Assembly: GCF_900700375.1 (NCBI RefSeq)
Contig: NC_041707.1
Span: 10,942,046-11,006,045, forward strand
Length of the DNA: 64,000 nucleotides
From: Denticeps clupeoides
Taxonomy: Eukaryota; Chordata; Actinopteri; Clupeiformes; Denticipitidae
Reading direction: 5' to 3'
Part shown: piece after piece, positions 1-11,860 of the stretch
How positions within the stretch are numbered: position 1 is the first letter of the stretch
Layout of the letters: each line of letters opens with the position of its first letter
Made by a program: the position numbers and the translations under genes
The notes under the pieces: model-generated
Seen by the model: only the letters and a program-made list of their open reading frames with translations
What the model was told of the DNA's origin: nothing
Database searches by the model: none

Positions 1-3000
1 TGTGTGCTGACTGTGGGCTGTAATGCTGTTATGAAAGAATTAAAAGTTAGCGTGCCTCTGTCGAGGCGTCGTCTGTGCAGGTTACGCACAACGTCTCCTG
101 AGTGTGGCATGACAAAAGTAAGAGAGATGTCCACGCCGGTCCAGCTTGGTCCTGCGGCGTAAAATTGCTCCTTGAGGAACACACAAAGCAGCCTGCCATT
201 ACAGGTAATTTTACTGTAGTGTTAAAGCCACGTGTTAGCCAAATGTGTGTCCTGGCCATGCGAGGACGTGTGGGGACATGTGGGGACAGGGAGTCTCTAG
301 CCCTTCATATACAAACACAGACACACACACACATGTGCATGAACACACACACACACAGAACACTTATTAAAGGCGATCCATTGCTGCACGCTGCAGCTCC
401 GTTATTGTGATGCAGGAGACCACGTTGGCCCTGCTTTCATGTGGCCAGGCATGTTTAGCATATGACCATATGGAACCAAGCACTGCACCCACTTGGCAAA
501 AGGTCTGATCAGTCAGAACTCTATTTTAGAAATGCAGATTAAAGGTTTCTGTTTGTCTTTGGTTACTTACAGGCTATTATAGGCTGTCTATGACCTTGTC
601 GTTTTCTAAATTAAAAAGGTTATGTCATGCGCTGTCCATAAAGACATATAATCTTCTCTGTCTTTGTTCCTCTCTCTGAGAATTAACCACATCTGGATTT
701 GGTGACAGATATGGATGTATAGTAATAATAGAATTATTATTAATTACATGCATCATCTATAAACTGGATCTGGTTAATAGGCCTGTTACTCACTACTCTA
801 GTGCTATCCTAGAGCTAAGTGCTAAATAAATTCATGCTCCAGTTTAAAATATTCTAACTATTTTCCAGTGCGGCCTATAGTAAAAGAACCATATTGGGAA
901 CCCTTTCACAGATGCACAGAACACATTTTGAAACTTCTGTCTCACAAGGAGACATCTGTTTGCATTGTGTCCCTGTATGAGTTTCCTCAGAATGTTTTGT
1001 GTTGTCTTGCAGTCCGAAATGATACAGGTGGCAAGGGGGCATTAAGGTTAAATAAGATCCAGCATCTCCTCAATGCTAAACTGGACAAGCAGTCTGCGGG
1101 ATGGATGAATGGATGGATGGACGGATTGAGGTGCTATAAATGCACCTAAGTTTATTCTGTTCTTTGTTCCGAGACCCTTTTTATAATAGGACAAGGCTGT
1201 GAGGGAATTTTATTAAATTTTGCACATACCTGATATTTTATGTCAGTATTTGTGTGTGCTGAAGATAAATAACCATGGGCGCCTTCTTTTCCTCAAGTAA
1301 ACAAATGGCTTCTCCAAAAAACAGAATTAACAGTACATATTCTAAGAATGTTGTACTTGAATGGGCTTTTGAGGCGGCCTGACAAGCATGACAGGGAATT
1401 TCTGAATGTTGACTTCAACAGCTTTCCTTCCATTTCATGTCTCTCTGTGGCTCCCATCTCAAGAATGAATGACCCAGGCATTTGTTGATTGGATTAGTTC
1501 AGCTGTGAAAAAAACACTTTCAATTCAGTAAATCAGCTTACTCTCAAATCTCCAAACCACACTTTTACTTGCAAAGCTATTCTTGTAAAACGGCCAAAAC
1601 AATGAGTTGGATTTGCTGCCTTCCAGCTCGCCAGCGAAGAATAATGAACCCACTGTTTCCTGCTGCACAAAAGGGTATGAAGGGGAAAAGTATGTTACTT
1701 GAACAGGTCCAGAATCCAGAAGACTATGGCTATACAAACAGTAGTGGAATTTGGGGGCAAATGTTGAGCAAGTTTGGCGGCTACTTCACAGAAGTGCATT
1801 TGCCATCAAACATTACATCAGTACGAAGTAATAAATGTTGCTGCAATAATGAGTTTATTACTCATTGGTACCACATAATTAAACACACAAAAACCTTTTT
1901 TCATTTGTAAGAATAGAGGCCCAATAGAGGACACACTATGAATGAGCAACATGTTTCAATCTGCCTTTTATTATGCAATATGAACCCAACTGAACATTTG
2001 GCATTAGCATAGGGAGTTTCATGGGTCAGATGCAGTTTAACTGGTGGAAACTAATAAAATGGAGGGCCCAGGTGGGGGATTCATAACACAAAAGGGTCAT
2101 TAAATGGTTACAAAAAAAAAAAAAACAAGAATCTTTAAGCATTTGGAATTAGTCCTATATTGACCTCCTTCTATGACTGTAAAAAACATCAATACTCTGT
2201 GCTCTCCAATGATAGGAACATTTCACTGTTTCACCAAAACTGTGGCTTGTTCACATGATCCATTGTCAGTTGCATGCTTTTTAACTGATGCTAAATTAAC
2301 AGACTGATGAATGGTGCAGGGGGTCTTCTATGAAGACAGCTGAGTTAGGCAAATGGCCAGGAAGAGAGGATGGTGCAGGATCTGAGTAAATTCCTGCATG
2401 CATATTGCCATAGTCGTCTTCATGAATGTTATAGTGGTCTGGGCTGAGTACCCCAGAACTCATGGTGGCATTTCCTTAATGGGGTTCACACCATACCAGT
2501 TTGTGCTTGGACACCAGACTCCTCTGTGTCCTCAGTGGATCGTTGTGGTCAATGTGGACAACTGATTCAGACGGGCAGAGGTAGTGTGGGAAGAGTGAGA
2601 TTCAGTGTGATTCAGAGAGTCGTATCTCCATGTGATTCAGAGATCTACAGAGCTGTTCTCGAACACACATCCAATGGTGTCCCGTGCTTCCCTCAAACTG
2701 TTTTTTTTTTTTGTCCATGTGTGTGCCATACAGGATTATGTGTAGTTACAGGTGTTTCCAAGGCCTGCCAGTCTGCCAGTGATTGGGATGTTCTCATCAA
2801 CCCATCCAAGACGTAGGACTTGTTGAGGTTGTTAAGTGGGCAGCAGAGACAAGCGGAAGACACACTCTCAAGAATAATTCAACAGACATTCTTCAGCACG
2901 AGACATGGTAGCTTAGTTATTCATTTATCCTCTGTTCAAAATAAACTCAAACCTTAGCGTCCATCGTTACTCAGCACCTTGTGCGTTACAATCTTCTGAG

Positions 3001-3700
3001 ACAGACCAGATGGTGGGATGGATTTGGGATGGATTTGGATAAATGAATTTAAGATTTAGCCGATGTACATTGGGGCTAGAATACCGGTGCACCTGCAAGA
3101 CAGTGAAGAGATTAAACCAGCAATAGTGCTAGACTGGTGTAGAGCATGCAGGTTGTCAAACACATTTGGGTACGATTACAGTGAAAGGATCGATCCAAGA
3201 AAACTTGGGATCTTTCTACTCTGGACTACTGCGTAGTTTGTAGTCATATGTATTTTGATGGACAGTCAACAATGTGTCATTGCAGAAGTAATTTGCAAGT
3301 GAAATGTCCTTCAGTGAACTGAGATAAATGTCAAATGACAGGGTCATTAAACAGTGCTGCCTGTCATGGCTGATGATAAGGCAAACTGCACAATAGGACA
3401 ACCAGAAACCTTACCATGTTGAGACACCAACCTTTTAATTGAATGTCATTAATTAGCACCATAATGCCTAAAAAATATATATCGTGACCACAAAACACTT
3501 TTTAGTCTAACAATTTCCATTAAGTATTATCACTGGTAAATTACAAGATTTGAGAATTTATTGAAAATGTATAATTATTTGTTCCAATTTCGAAAGAAAG
3601 ACACGTGCCAGTCACAACTTGTTGTTCCTGCAAAGACTGGAACATGTTGTGTGCTTCTTAGTTAGCTTTCCTTTTTCTACTTTTGTACTTGTCATTGTGA
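1..3700. other. Intergenic, no gene recognised
   Basis: Non-coding stretch at the left edge. It holds a CA-rich microsatellite near 318-356, a GGATG-type short repeat near 1100-1126, A and T runs near 2110 and 2700, and no open frame that resembles a known protein. The open frames are short and lack family signatures or splice context. Nothing further can be supported. Confidence 0.6.
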
Positions 3701-3830
3701 TGGCATGGTGCCCGGGGGGCAGTGTGTGGGGACGGTGCTTTGCTCAGTGGCACCTAGATCTGGATTGGAACCGGCAACCTTCTGATTATGGGGCCACTTC
3801 CTTAACTGCCAGGCCATCTCTGCCCCTAGT
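3700..3830 (-). repeat. tRNA-derived SINE fragment (family 1)
   Basis: Reverse-oriented copy of the commonest SINE in this window. Read on the minus strand it has the 'ccttaactaggggcagagatggcctggcag...' type head, then the segment with GTGCCACTGAGCAAAGCACC and the CCCGGGCACC-like block seen in the fuller copy at 19274-19485. The tail is missing. The family probably derives from a tRNA gene, because a GGTTC-containing B-box-like segment lies near its head. Confidence 0.7.
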
Positions 3831-6481
3831 TAAAGCTTACAGCACCTGGTATTCCCTAAAAAGTAAGAAATTTGACCTTGCTATCTATTGGAGTTTAAAA
3901 ATAATTCTCCCCAAATATAAATAACATGCCGACTAGTAGTAAAACGGTAGCTACTGTGTTTTTTTTTACCTTTCTATCATGATCTTGGGTGGAGATTATT
4001 GCTGAAATGAACAATGATTCCAGTAAATATCTTGCTAATGCCTTAAATTCTTCTCACTCTCTCTTTTTCCAACAGCATGTTGGACTCTCATAAAGGACAT
4101 TAGAAGATGGTGGGCTGGTTCACTAAGTTTTGAGGACATAATAATTTTGTTGTTGTTGTGGTGGTGTTTTTCTCATCAAATTATAGCGGTTGTCCAACGA
4201 GGCACGTTTTATCCTGTGTTTCAGTGCGAGTACAGAGAGTCAAATATCTGTTTACTCAATGCCAGTTAAGTATGACCTCTATCAACATGATTAACTGGCT
4301 TACATCAGTTTTATTGATATTTGGCATTTGGTTATTTATTTGCTTTATTTGGCAACCGCTTTTGCTTTTTACACTTGTCAAAGTAAGGAGACAGGGAGGA
4401 GCTTATGGGAAGGGTGTGGCATGCATCGGGAGATGCATATTAACCATGCATGTGGTTTTGTATGAATTCAACCAACTTTATATAAATTCTCTCATGTCTT
4501 CATGTCTTTCTATAGCGTACAGTCATTTAATTTGCTTAACTGTATTCAGTTCACATGGAATCATTCGATAGTATTCCTTTCCATAATGTTCTCTAAGGAC
4601 AAGCTCTGCTTGGCAGTCGATATGTTACTTTACCAATTTTCGCCAAAGGGAAAGGCTGTGCGGCAGTCCACCCGTGGTAACTGATCCTGTGAACCCCCTC
4701 AAGCATCTGGATCAGTTGTAATGAGTCACAAAGAGAGGGTATAGGATTGTAGAATTCATCCCAAGGACATGTCCAGCTGTGGTGCTGACACTGATTCAGA
4801 CCCCCATGCCGAGAAAGTGGCATCCCCACCACCGGAGGCAAATATTAAATCACTTTCAAACCAGGCTTCGCTTTTATGGGTCGAGCTGCAGGGAGTGACG
4901 GAGTGGTCCCCGTGGATCAGAATGGATGTGTGGTGCAATAACCTTTAGATAATGAGTCATTAGTCAACGAGCTACTGGATGTTTGACAAAAAACCTTCCA
5001 AACTAATGTAAATAGTGTTGACTAATGCTCCCGGTCAGGGAACCTGCCCGCGCCACACATACATTCTGTCTGAAACAGACGCTTCCAGGCTAGTTGAAGC
5101 CAAATGCATTTCTGACGGACGCACAAAGAAAACCAGCACCGCTCTGATCTGCACGTGTGTTTCATGGCTTCTAATAATCTCAATCACAAGCAAAGTTTCC
5201 GCTTTATTCCGCTATGCCTCGGACGCAGTTGGGTCCACGTTAGTTCCGCTCGGTACGGGCTGGTCGCGACCTATTACTCTGAGCCCTGAAAAGGATTATG
5301 TCATGTCATTAGCTCCAATAATAACTGAAACCTTGATCCATCACAACTGTCAAGAATGCTCATGTCTGTGTTTTCTTTTTTCTTACCTCCCACTGCATGG
5401 TCCGTTTTACTTGAACAGAGGAGATGAATAAAAATATGTGTATGTAGGGTGTATGTAGCTTTGTAATTTTGGTGTAAGGAACAAGCGACTGACTAACACA
5501 TCACAATACAAGCAGCTTACCTTTGGACTGTGGTGTATGCAGTGATGTAGGATTACAGACCGGTCTAAGTAATACTGCCATTTACTTCCTGGAGTAGGTT
5601 AAAAAGTGTCTGATTTACACTCTAGTGTGTGTTCATATATCTTCTCTACTTTGTGTATATACGCATTTTTACACAAAAAAACATTCTAACTTTAAAAACT
5701 CTTTGATTTGCATCCTGCAGAGCCTTTGTAACACAAAGTTATTTAATGTTTTTTTAGAATGTAAATTAATATGAAGGCTTGTCAGCTGCATTTCAGGGTT
5801 AAAGAAATATTCGATTTGCGTGTCAGAAATGTGCACGGATTGGGAATAGTGAAGGTGTTTTAGTTCATTTCTTCACCGTATTGCGCACAGTAGCAATGCT
5901 GTCTCCGCCATTTTAACGAATGTAATGGTCCTGAGCGAAGGGCCGACCGAATTATGTTATCCACTTACACCTTCACGGATCAAACAGAATTCAGTGACGC
6001 GTCCCCAGGGTCCGACCCGCTCCGTTAGCACAGCCGCCCGGGCCGCGGCGCTCGCTACCCGTTTACGCTGAACGGCTATCTGAGGCCTGAAGTCCGATCG
6101 CACACGTTGAAGTGGTCTGCAAGGTATTTATATCAGGCCTGTATTTTGTTTAAAGTGAGATGGACTAATGGTTGCCATCTGCTGGTGGGATCCAGTTGAA
6201 GTAAAGCATGTATTTACACAAAATAAATCACCGTGGAGACGGCAGCCAGCGGCACATGAAATTACAGGTCTTCGGTATCTAAAGCAGAGACAGCTGACTA
6301 TCAGAGCAGGAGGGAATCTGGGTGTGTTTGTTTTGGTGGAGGGCTCCTGTTGCTAGCCGACACTGCGTGCAAGTCAGTGCCACTGCTGGTTAAGAGTTGG
6401 GGGGCACTGGCGGTGGGTAGGTGTTTAATATGCGTTGTTTCAACCTCAACAGATTTCGTTTTTTTTTTTAAATCTATGCCG

Positions 6482-6515
<34 letters not shown>

Positions 6516-8229
6516 AAACTCCCAGCCGTGTAATTTGTTCATGCGCTCAAGGCCGCCCTGTGACATCAGATGTTTAGGTTGGAAAAAGAGTACAGAGAAG
6601 CTGACAGCTTCAGAGGAGCGGCCCAACGTGCACTTCACCTTTCAAGTGCGCATTTTGGCATTTGCATGAACTGTGCCGACTGCAGGGTCACCAGCGCTTC
6701 CAAAGCGGAGAGGCTGGTCTAACGAACAAAGCATTAATAAATGTACTGTGTATTGGCATTTAAAAACACAGAAACTGGGCTATGTGGAAAGAATAAGATT
6801 ACAGATTTATTCAATTCTGGGCCTAACCCGGGTCGTCCAGATGCACAGAGTGATGATTTTGGCTCTGTGAGGTTTGGGTGCTGCAAGATGACATGAAGAT
6901 AAATGAGAAGCGACTGGTCCAGGGTTAAGCCAGCGGGGGCCACCGTGCAGCAGCTCTGAGTTTAAAACGTGAGGTCTGCTCAGACCCGGTGTGTACTTTT
7001 CATATTTTGCACAGCAAGTTTGCAACGACTCCAGAGGGGTCAGCGAGGTTATTCGGCTTGGTGGCCAAACCTAAATGCCCACATACTCCTCCTTTACATA
7101 TTCTGCCAGGTCATTACAAACAGGCAGCGTACGCTCAAGCTCTGGTGAAGCATCACGTATTGCAAGTTGTGCTCAAATGATAGAACATGATGCAAAAATA
7201 CCGTTTCTGTCAAGAGCCATTATCAGGCAAATCAGTTTCAAACTCTTCAAGCAGCAACAGCCAGAGGACAAAAACGACGAGCAGAATGTGAAAAATTACC
7301 TGGTCAGAATCCAGCTCATGAGCGCTGAGGAAATTTTATAAAGTTACTCCTGGCAATGAGATGGTGCAACACTGACTGGTCAGATTAGTGTGAGACCTGA
7401 AGCCTGAGGAAAGTTCAAAGTGTTGTGTGATGTCATTTATGAGCTTCCCTGCCATCCCCCCATGACTGCATAATTCTTCTTTCGCATGAGGTGGCTTTGA
7501 TTAGACCACAGCGGCTATATTTGAAAAGACAATTTTCAATAGATTTTTTTTTTTAAATCTATTAATTTTTGAAAAGTTTATTCTAAACTATCAGTTTGTT
7601 TGCAAAAGAAATTACAAAAAAAAAGCCTTGTGAAATACCACCAGTTTACACACACTACTTGTGAAATAACTGCATGGGTACGTGTTGCCTTTGTGAGGAA
7701 GTCAGCCGTGGTTTTGTAGACTATTATATGGATTGCTAGACTCATTGAACCATTTTTGTGGTGAGTCGCTCCAAATGTTCACCTTCCATTTCAAAAGGTG
7801 TTATTTCTGCGCTTAGGCGGTGGAATGGGTGAATCTCTCAGAAGGAGATTACCAGGAGGGCCAGGCCTCAGTAGTTTGGGAATTTCCTTGTAATTACCAG
7901 TGCCATCTTTCTGCACCTGGGGTGGGTGCTTAGCGAAATCTGGCTACTGTACTGCAACTTTTGGAATGCAAACAAGCACCCATTGAAAGCTTCCTCTGAA
8001 GAAAAGAAGAAGAAGACGAAGAAGAAAAAAAAGGATCTCCAAAGGCACAAAACAGCCATCAGAGTGAAAAACAGGGAGGGGATAATGAGCAGCGAGAGGT
8101 CGAAAAATCTAAATGATACAGTGTGGCTGGCCTGCAGGTAGCTATTTCCCAATGCGTGCGCCAAGCGTGCATATCATCATTAACATTAATTGACTTTGTC
8201 TTAGACTGATTTAAAAACATGCTGTCCTT
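3831..8229. other. Intergenic, no gene recognised
   Basis: Mostly AT-rich non-coding DNA. A small CpG-rich patch lies at about 5990-6110 and a GA microsatellite at 6490-6514. Open frames here are short, with no recognisable domain. The CpG-rich patch has no clear exon or splice donor attached, so I do not call it a promoter. Confidence 0.5.
6490..6514. repeat. (GA)n microsatellite
   Basis: About twelve uninterrupted GA units directly after a GGAGAGAAAG lead-in. Confidence 0.9.
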
Positions 8230-8470
8230 TTGATCCTTGCAAATGTTCAGTTTCATTATCTTTCGCCAAAAGATGCACTGGACGCAAAGTGTGCTTCAAA
8301 TCTAAAGTACGTTTCATTTCAAAGACTGCCTCAGACTCAACAATGCAACAGTCATACCACAGTTGGTCTATCGCCATGGAAACAATACAAATCTAAAGCC
8401 AGCCATTATGGGAGTGGACCGCTCGTGAGGGGATACCCCGGGAAGGCCGTTGAAAAGCAGGCACTCGCTG
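8230..8470. other. Candidate conserved non-coding block A
   Basis: Complex, non-repetitive sequence without coding potential that contains CGCCATGGAAAC (about 8372-8383), which resembles the RFX X-box consensus. It lies about 3.5 kb downstream of bmp2, where long-range bmp2 enhancers would be expected. That it is a regulatory element is inference; conservation cannot be seen from one genome. Confidence 0.25.
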
Positions 8471-8566
8471 TTTAGAGTAGAAATTTAAGTTCAGTATGAT
8501 CTATTGCATGGCTGGAACAGTAGGTATAACAGAGAGAAATGACCCAGAACTACACCCAGTGCTGAA

Positions 8567-8571
8567 GTGTG

Positions 8572-8603
<32 letters not shown>
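8567..8603. repeat. (GT)n microsatellite
   Basis: Near-perfect GT repeat of about 18 units with one GC interruption. Confidence 0.92.
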
Positions 8604-8604
<1 letters not shown>

Positions 8605-8739
8605 TAGTGAAGAGGGAGGTATAGGGAGGGTATGTAAGACTGATGCAAAATGAGAGTAAAGTTTCCACACTCCCTGGCTCACACAAAGTTTATGCACTTA
8701 AGCAGAGAAAACAAACCATTAAGTTAGTGAGCGTCAAGC

Positions 8740-9090
8740 CCCTGTCAATGAGCTCAAATCGCTTCTTTTCCGCTGCCCAATTGGCCATCTTTGAGAAATG
8801 GGCAAGGGGCGGGGGGATAAATTAGCTCCGTGCCTCCTCAAGTAAATAAAAATACCAGGAACTGGCCACTGGCTCTGCAGAGAGGCAACTCTGGGTGTAT
8901 TATTTCCCTGCACCGCGGTCGGGCCTCAGCAGTGCAAATGCAGACCAGATGAGGTCCTGGTTCACGGTTACGGGCTAAATGAGAGGCTTCGGGACAAATT
9001 CCCTCCATCAAACTGCTTTTGCCCAAAATCATCCCCGGCTGCAGATCCAGAGAGCACAGCGGTCTGTGCACATGTGCTGCGCAGGGTCAC
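8740..9090. other. Candidate conserved non-coding block B
   Basis: About 350 bases of high-complexity, moderate-GC sequence with no reading frame of interest, set between two GT microsatellites. It carries CCCAATTGGCC, a GGGGCGGGG box and ATAAATTAG-type AT motifs. Its texture is unlike the flanking AT-rich DNA. It could be an enhancer of bmp2, but this is only an inference from position and composition. Confidence 0.28.
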
Positions 9091-9319
9091 ATGACAGATA
9101 AAAAGAGGGGAGGTGTGGCGAGGAAGAACTGGAGAAATGGGGTTGGGGGAGGTTACAGGCTTGGATCTGGTAGCGGCGGTGGTGGTGGGGGGTGTTACTG
9201 CAGGTCAGGTTATGGGACCCTAATGAGCTGAAAGCACCTTGAGACATCTGAGACATTTTACAAGATGTGTGCTGACAGCAGTGAGCTAAACTACACACAC
9301 GCACAGAAACATACACACT

Positions 9320-9320
<1 letters not shown>

Positions 9321-9359
<39 letters not shown>
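9321..9359. repeat. (GT)n microsatellite
   Basis: About nineteen GT units preceded by TATG. Confidence 0.93.
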
Positions 9360-9361
<2 letters not shown>

Positions 9362-10115
9362 TCCACTGCCACCGTTAATGAACTTGAAGTTGCCGTAATT
9401 CTTTGAAATAGGGGCCGAGTACTGGCGGCTACATTACGAAACAACAGCTAAATATTACAATACAGAGGTCATGATCCAACACAAACTCTCAAAACTCCAA
9501 ACTCTGTTTATTTTAGAATCGCAATTATTTGGACAAGTGAATAAATAATACACAGAGCAGTATAATCACGCTGCGAGTAGAATAGGAGCAGCGCTGGGTA
9601 TGCTTCACTACTATCACATGGATCATAATGCAGAGGTCATCATAACAATTCCGACGACAGCTTGCAAATTCATGATGACTCATTTTTATGCTTTAGCAAA
9701 CAAACTTCGGTCCAGTCTGGTTTGATTCTTCTTCGGGATTTCGATTTTTTTTTTTTTTTTTCCCCTAAGAAAAAAAAAACAACTAAACGCATAAATGTAA
9801 TGGGTGGGACAGAAAAAAATACATTCTGCTTTATTTTTTTTTAAATGCCACAATAGTAAACTTCAAATTCTTTTAAGCTTGACAAGGACCTGGTTAAAAA
9901 ATTTGCATAAAAAAAAATCATTATTTCAGATTTCTAAATGTGTTCTTAAAGCCCTTTTACAATGAAACCATATAATTATCATATCATATTGAACTTTAAT
10001 ATATTGAGCACAGTCCTGTTGTAAATTAAAACTTGCTCTTAATGACCATCTTCTGAAGCCACACAAACAAAAGTTGAGTTATGAAGCATTTTAATCACTT
10101 TGGCTGTGGAGCACA
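9360..10115. other. Intergenic AT-rich DNA
   Basis: No gene visible. It contains a long T run followed by an A run near 9746-9780 (an inverted homopolymer pair) and other A/T runs. Nothing else can be supported. Confidence 0.6.
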
Positions 10116-10119
10116 ACGC

Positions 10120-10740
10120 AATGTGACGATTGGTGGGGCGTCTCCCCTCGGCAGCTCGTGAGAAAGGCACTTTGAGCCGTGGCTGCAACGTTCCAGCAAC
10201 ATTATCGTAGCTGTTCACCCAGTCACAACACAAATTATAACCCCATAAAGACGGCCATCTCGTCCGCCTTATCTCAGGCATGTCCCTGGAATGCAGGGCA
10301 CTGCGGCAATTATGTGTTTGCCAGGGGAGCTAATCTGCTGCTTTACTGTTTATGGATCAATTAAAACTCTATCAGCGCTCTGATAGGGCTCAGCTCTCAT
10401 GGCATCGCCAGCCCTCCAGCACGAGGCCTCGAGAACCCATCTTGATAGGCTGGGTGTGTCCCTTCCTCGCAAGGCGAACATCTGTAAGCCATACAGTCGG
10501 AATCGGAAAGCAGTGTCCGTGCGCTGCGGCGCAAGGCTCTTAAAATGCAGCAGTGACAGAACGAGCCTTTAATTAACGCAAGGAGCATTGAACAAATGCA
10601 CGAGGGTAATAAACCAGAGACATCTGCAGAAATGACAGGATGTTGTGGGTAAACAAAAATATATATTTCATCTGGTTCATGATGGTTAAAGCTGAATTGC
10701 GCTGAGACGCCGCAGACTCGGTGGACGTGCGTCAGCAATA
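10120..10740. other. Candidate conserved non-coding block C
   Basis: About 600 bases of complex sequence 1.1-1.7 kb downstream of the bmp2 stop codon. It contains TTTAATTAA, ATCAATTAAA and several TGATAGG/TGATAGGG (GATA-like) motifs in close spacing. No frame here looks like protein. It may be a bmp2 enhancer cluster; this is inferred from motif density and position only. Confidence 0.3.
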
Positions 10741-11500
10741 ATCATTTATGACTGCTGCATATAGAATGCCATCCTCATGTCTGATGTGAGCAGCCACAGC
10801 CCCCGACTTTAGACTCTCACTCCTATTAACAAAAAAGTAGTTTATTGGTTTTGTTGGTTTTTGCCTCAATGCCGCTGACATTGGAGTTCAAGTAATGGTG
10901 CGAATTCAAATAGCAACCACCAACATCAACTGGTTAAAACATAGATTTATCTAGCAGCATTGCGCTCGGTATTCGTGGCCACTCTTCCGAAACAGCGCTT
11001 CCTCTAAAAGCAAAAGAAAGATCGCAAAAAAGCATGCATCAATGGTGAAGGGTGACGTGGCCACCTCAAAAGGCGTGAAATTCTTGGGACAATGATGGCC
11101 AGGGTGTCAAAAGACTTTAAAAAAAGGTAGAGCTCAGACTCACACTCAACGTCTTTCCTGAGTATTCAGTGTCAACTACCTGTCACATTGCTTCTAGATA
11201 ATTAAGTGCATTTCACATTAGCATCTGCTTTACAAAAAAAAAAAAAAAAAAAACACACCTAACACACACCACACACCTATTCACGCCGGACGGACGTCCA
11301 GGGCCGGAGGCACGGTTTGTTACGGTACGTTCATCTTCGCCTACATTTTCCTTTTCTAACTAACGTTAGAATTAGGGCCAATGACACCGAGTACTAAAAA
11401 TCTGTACAAGGGCCGGATATTTGCCCAGTTTCACCGCTTCCGTTGGGGCTTTCTGCGCTGCCAGAGTAAGCTTTATTTCTGACTAACATTTTAAAGGAAA
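10741..11500. other. Intergenic DNA, no gene recognised
   Basis: Non-coding. It contains a 19-base A run at about 11235-11253 followed by CA-rich sequence. It lies beyond the likely bmp2 3' UTR, although the distal end of that UTR cannot be fixed. Confidence 0.4.
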
Positions 11501-11569
11501 CACGCAATATGCACTCTACAGCGTGTCAAACAATATGCGCGACTATGCAGTATATATTTCGAGATTTCT

Positions 11570-11860
11570 TTTGATTACACATAAATAGATAGGACCTAGT
11601 CGCTAAAAAGTGGTTACGGCAGAAATAAATACAAAATAGGAGTCTGTTATACTTCATGTGCGGAATTGTACTAATTGAAATGTACATCAGCAATATGTTA
11701 TCTGATTATAATATTTATTTTCCCAACTTTATAGTAGACATAAATATATTCTTATATACCTTTTTTTTCCAAAATATGAGTTTATTATAAATAAAGATTT
11801 CATTGGAAAATAAAGTGTCCTTGCAACTTTTTTTTTTTTTTTTTTTTTTGGGGTGGGGGT
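11570..11860 (-). other. Probable bmp2 3' UTR, AU-rich
   Basis: Directly downstream of the bmp2 stop on the minus strand. Read in the sense direction it is very AT-rich and contains at least three ATTTA pentamers (around 11581, 11626 and 11739) and AATAAA-type signals, one near 11778-11783. AU-rich elements in the BMP2 3' UTR are known to control mRNA stability in vertebrates; assigning that role here is inference. A T run of about 20 bases sits at 11830-11849. Confidence 0.5.

Noticed and set aside
1569-1910. 113-codon open frame at the left
   Set aside because: No resemblance to any family, and no flanking splice or promoter signals.
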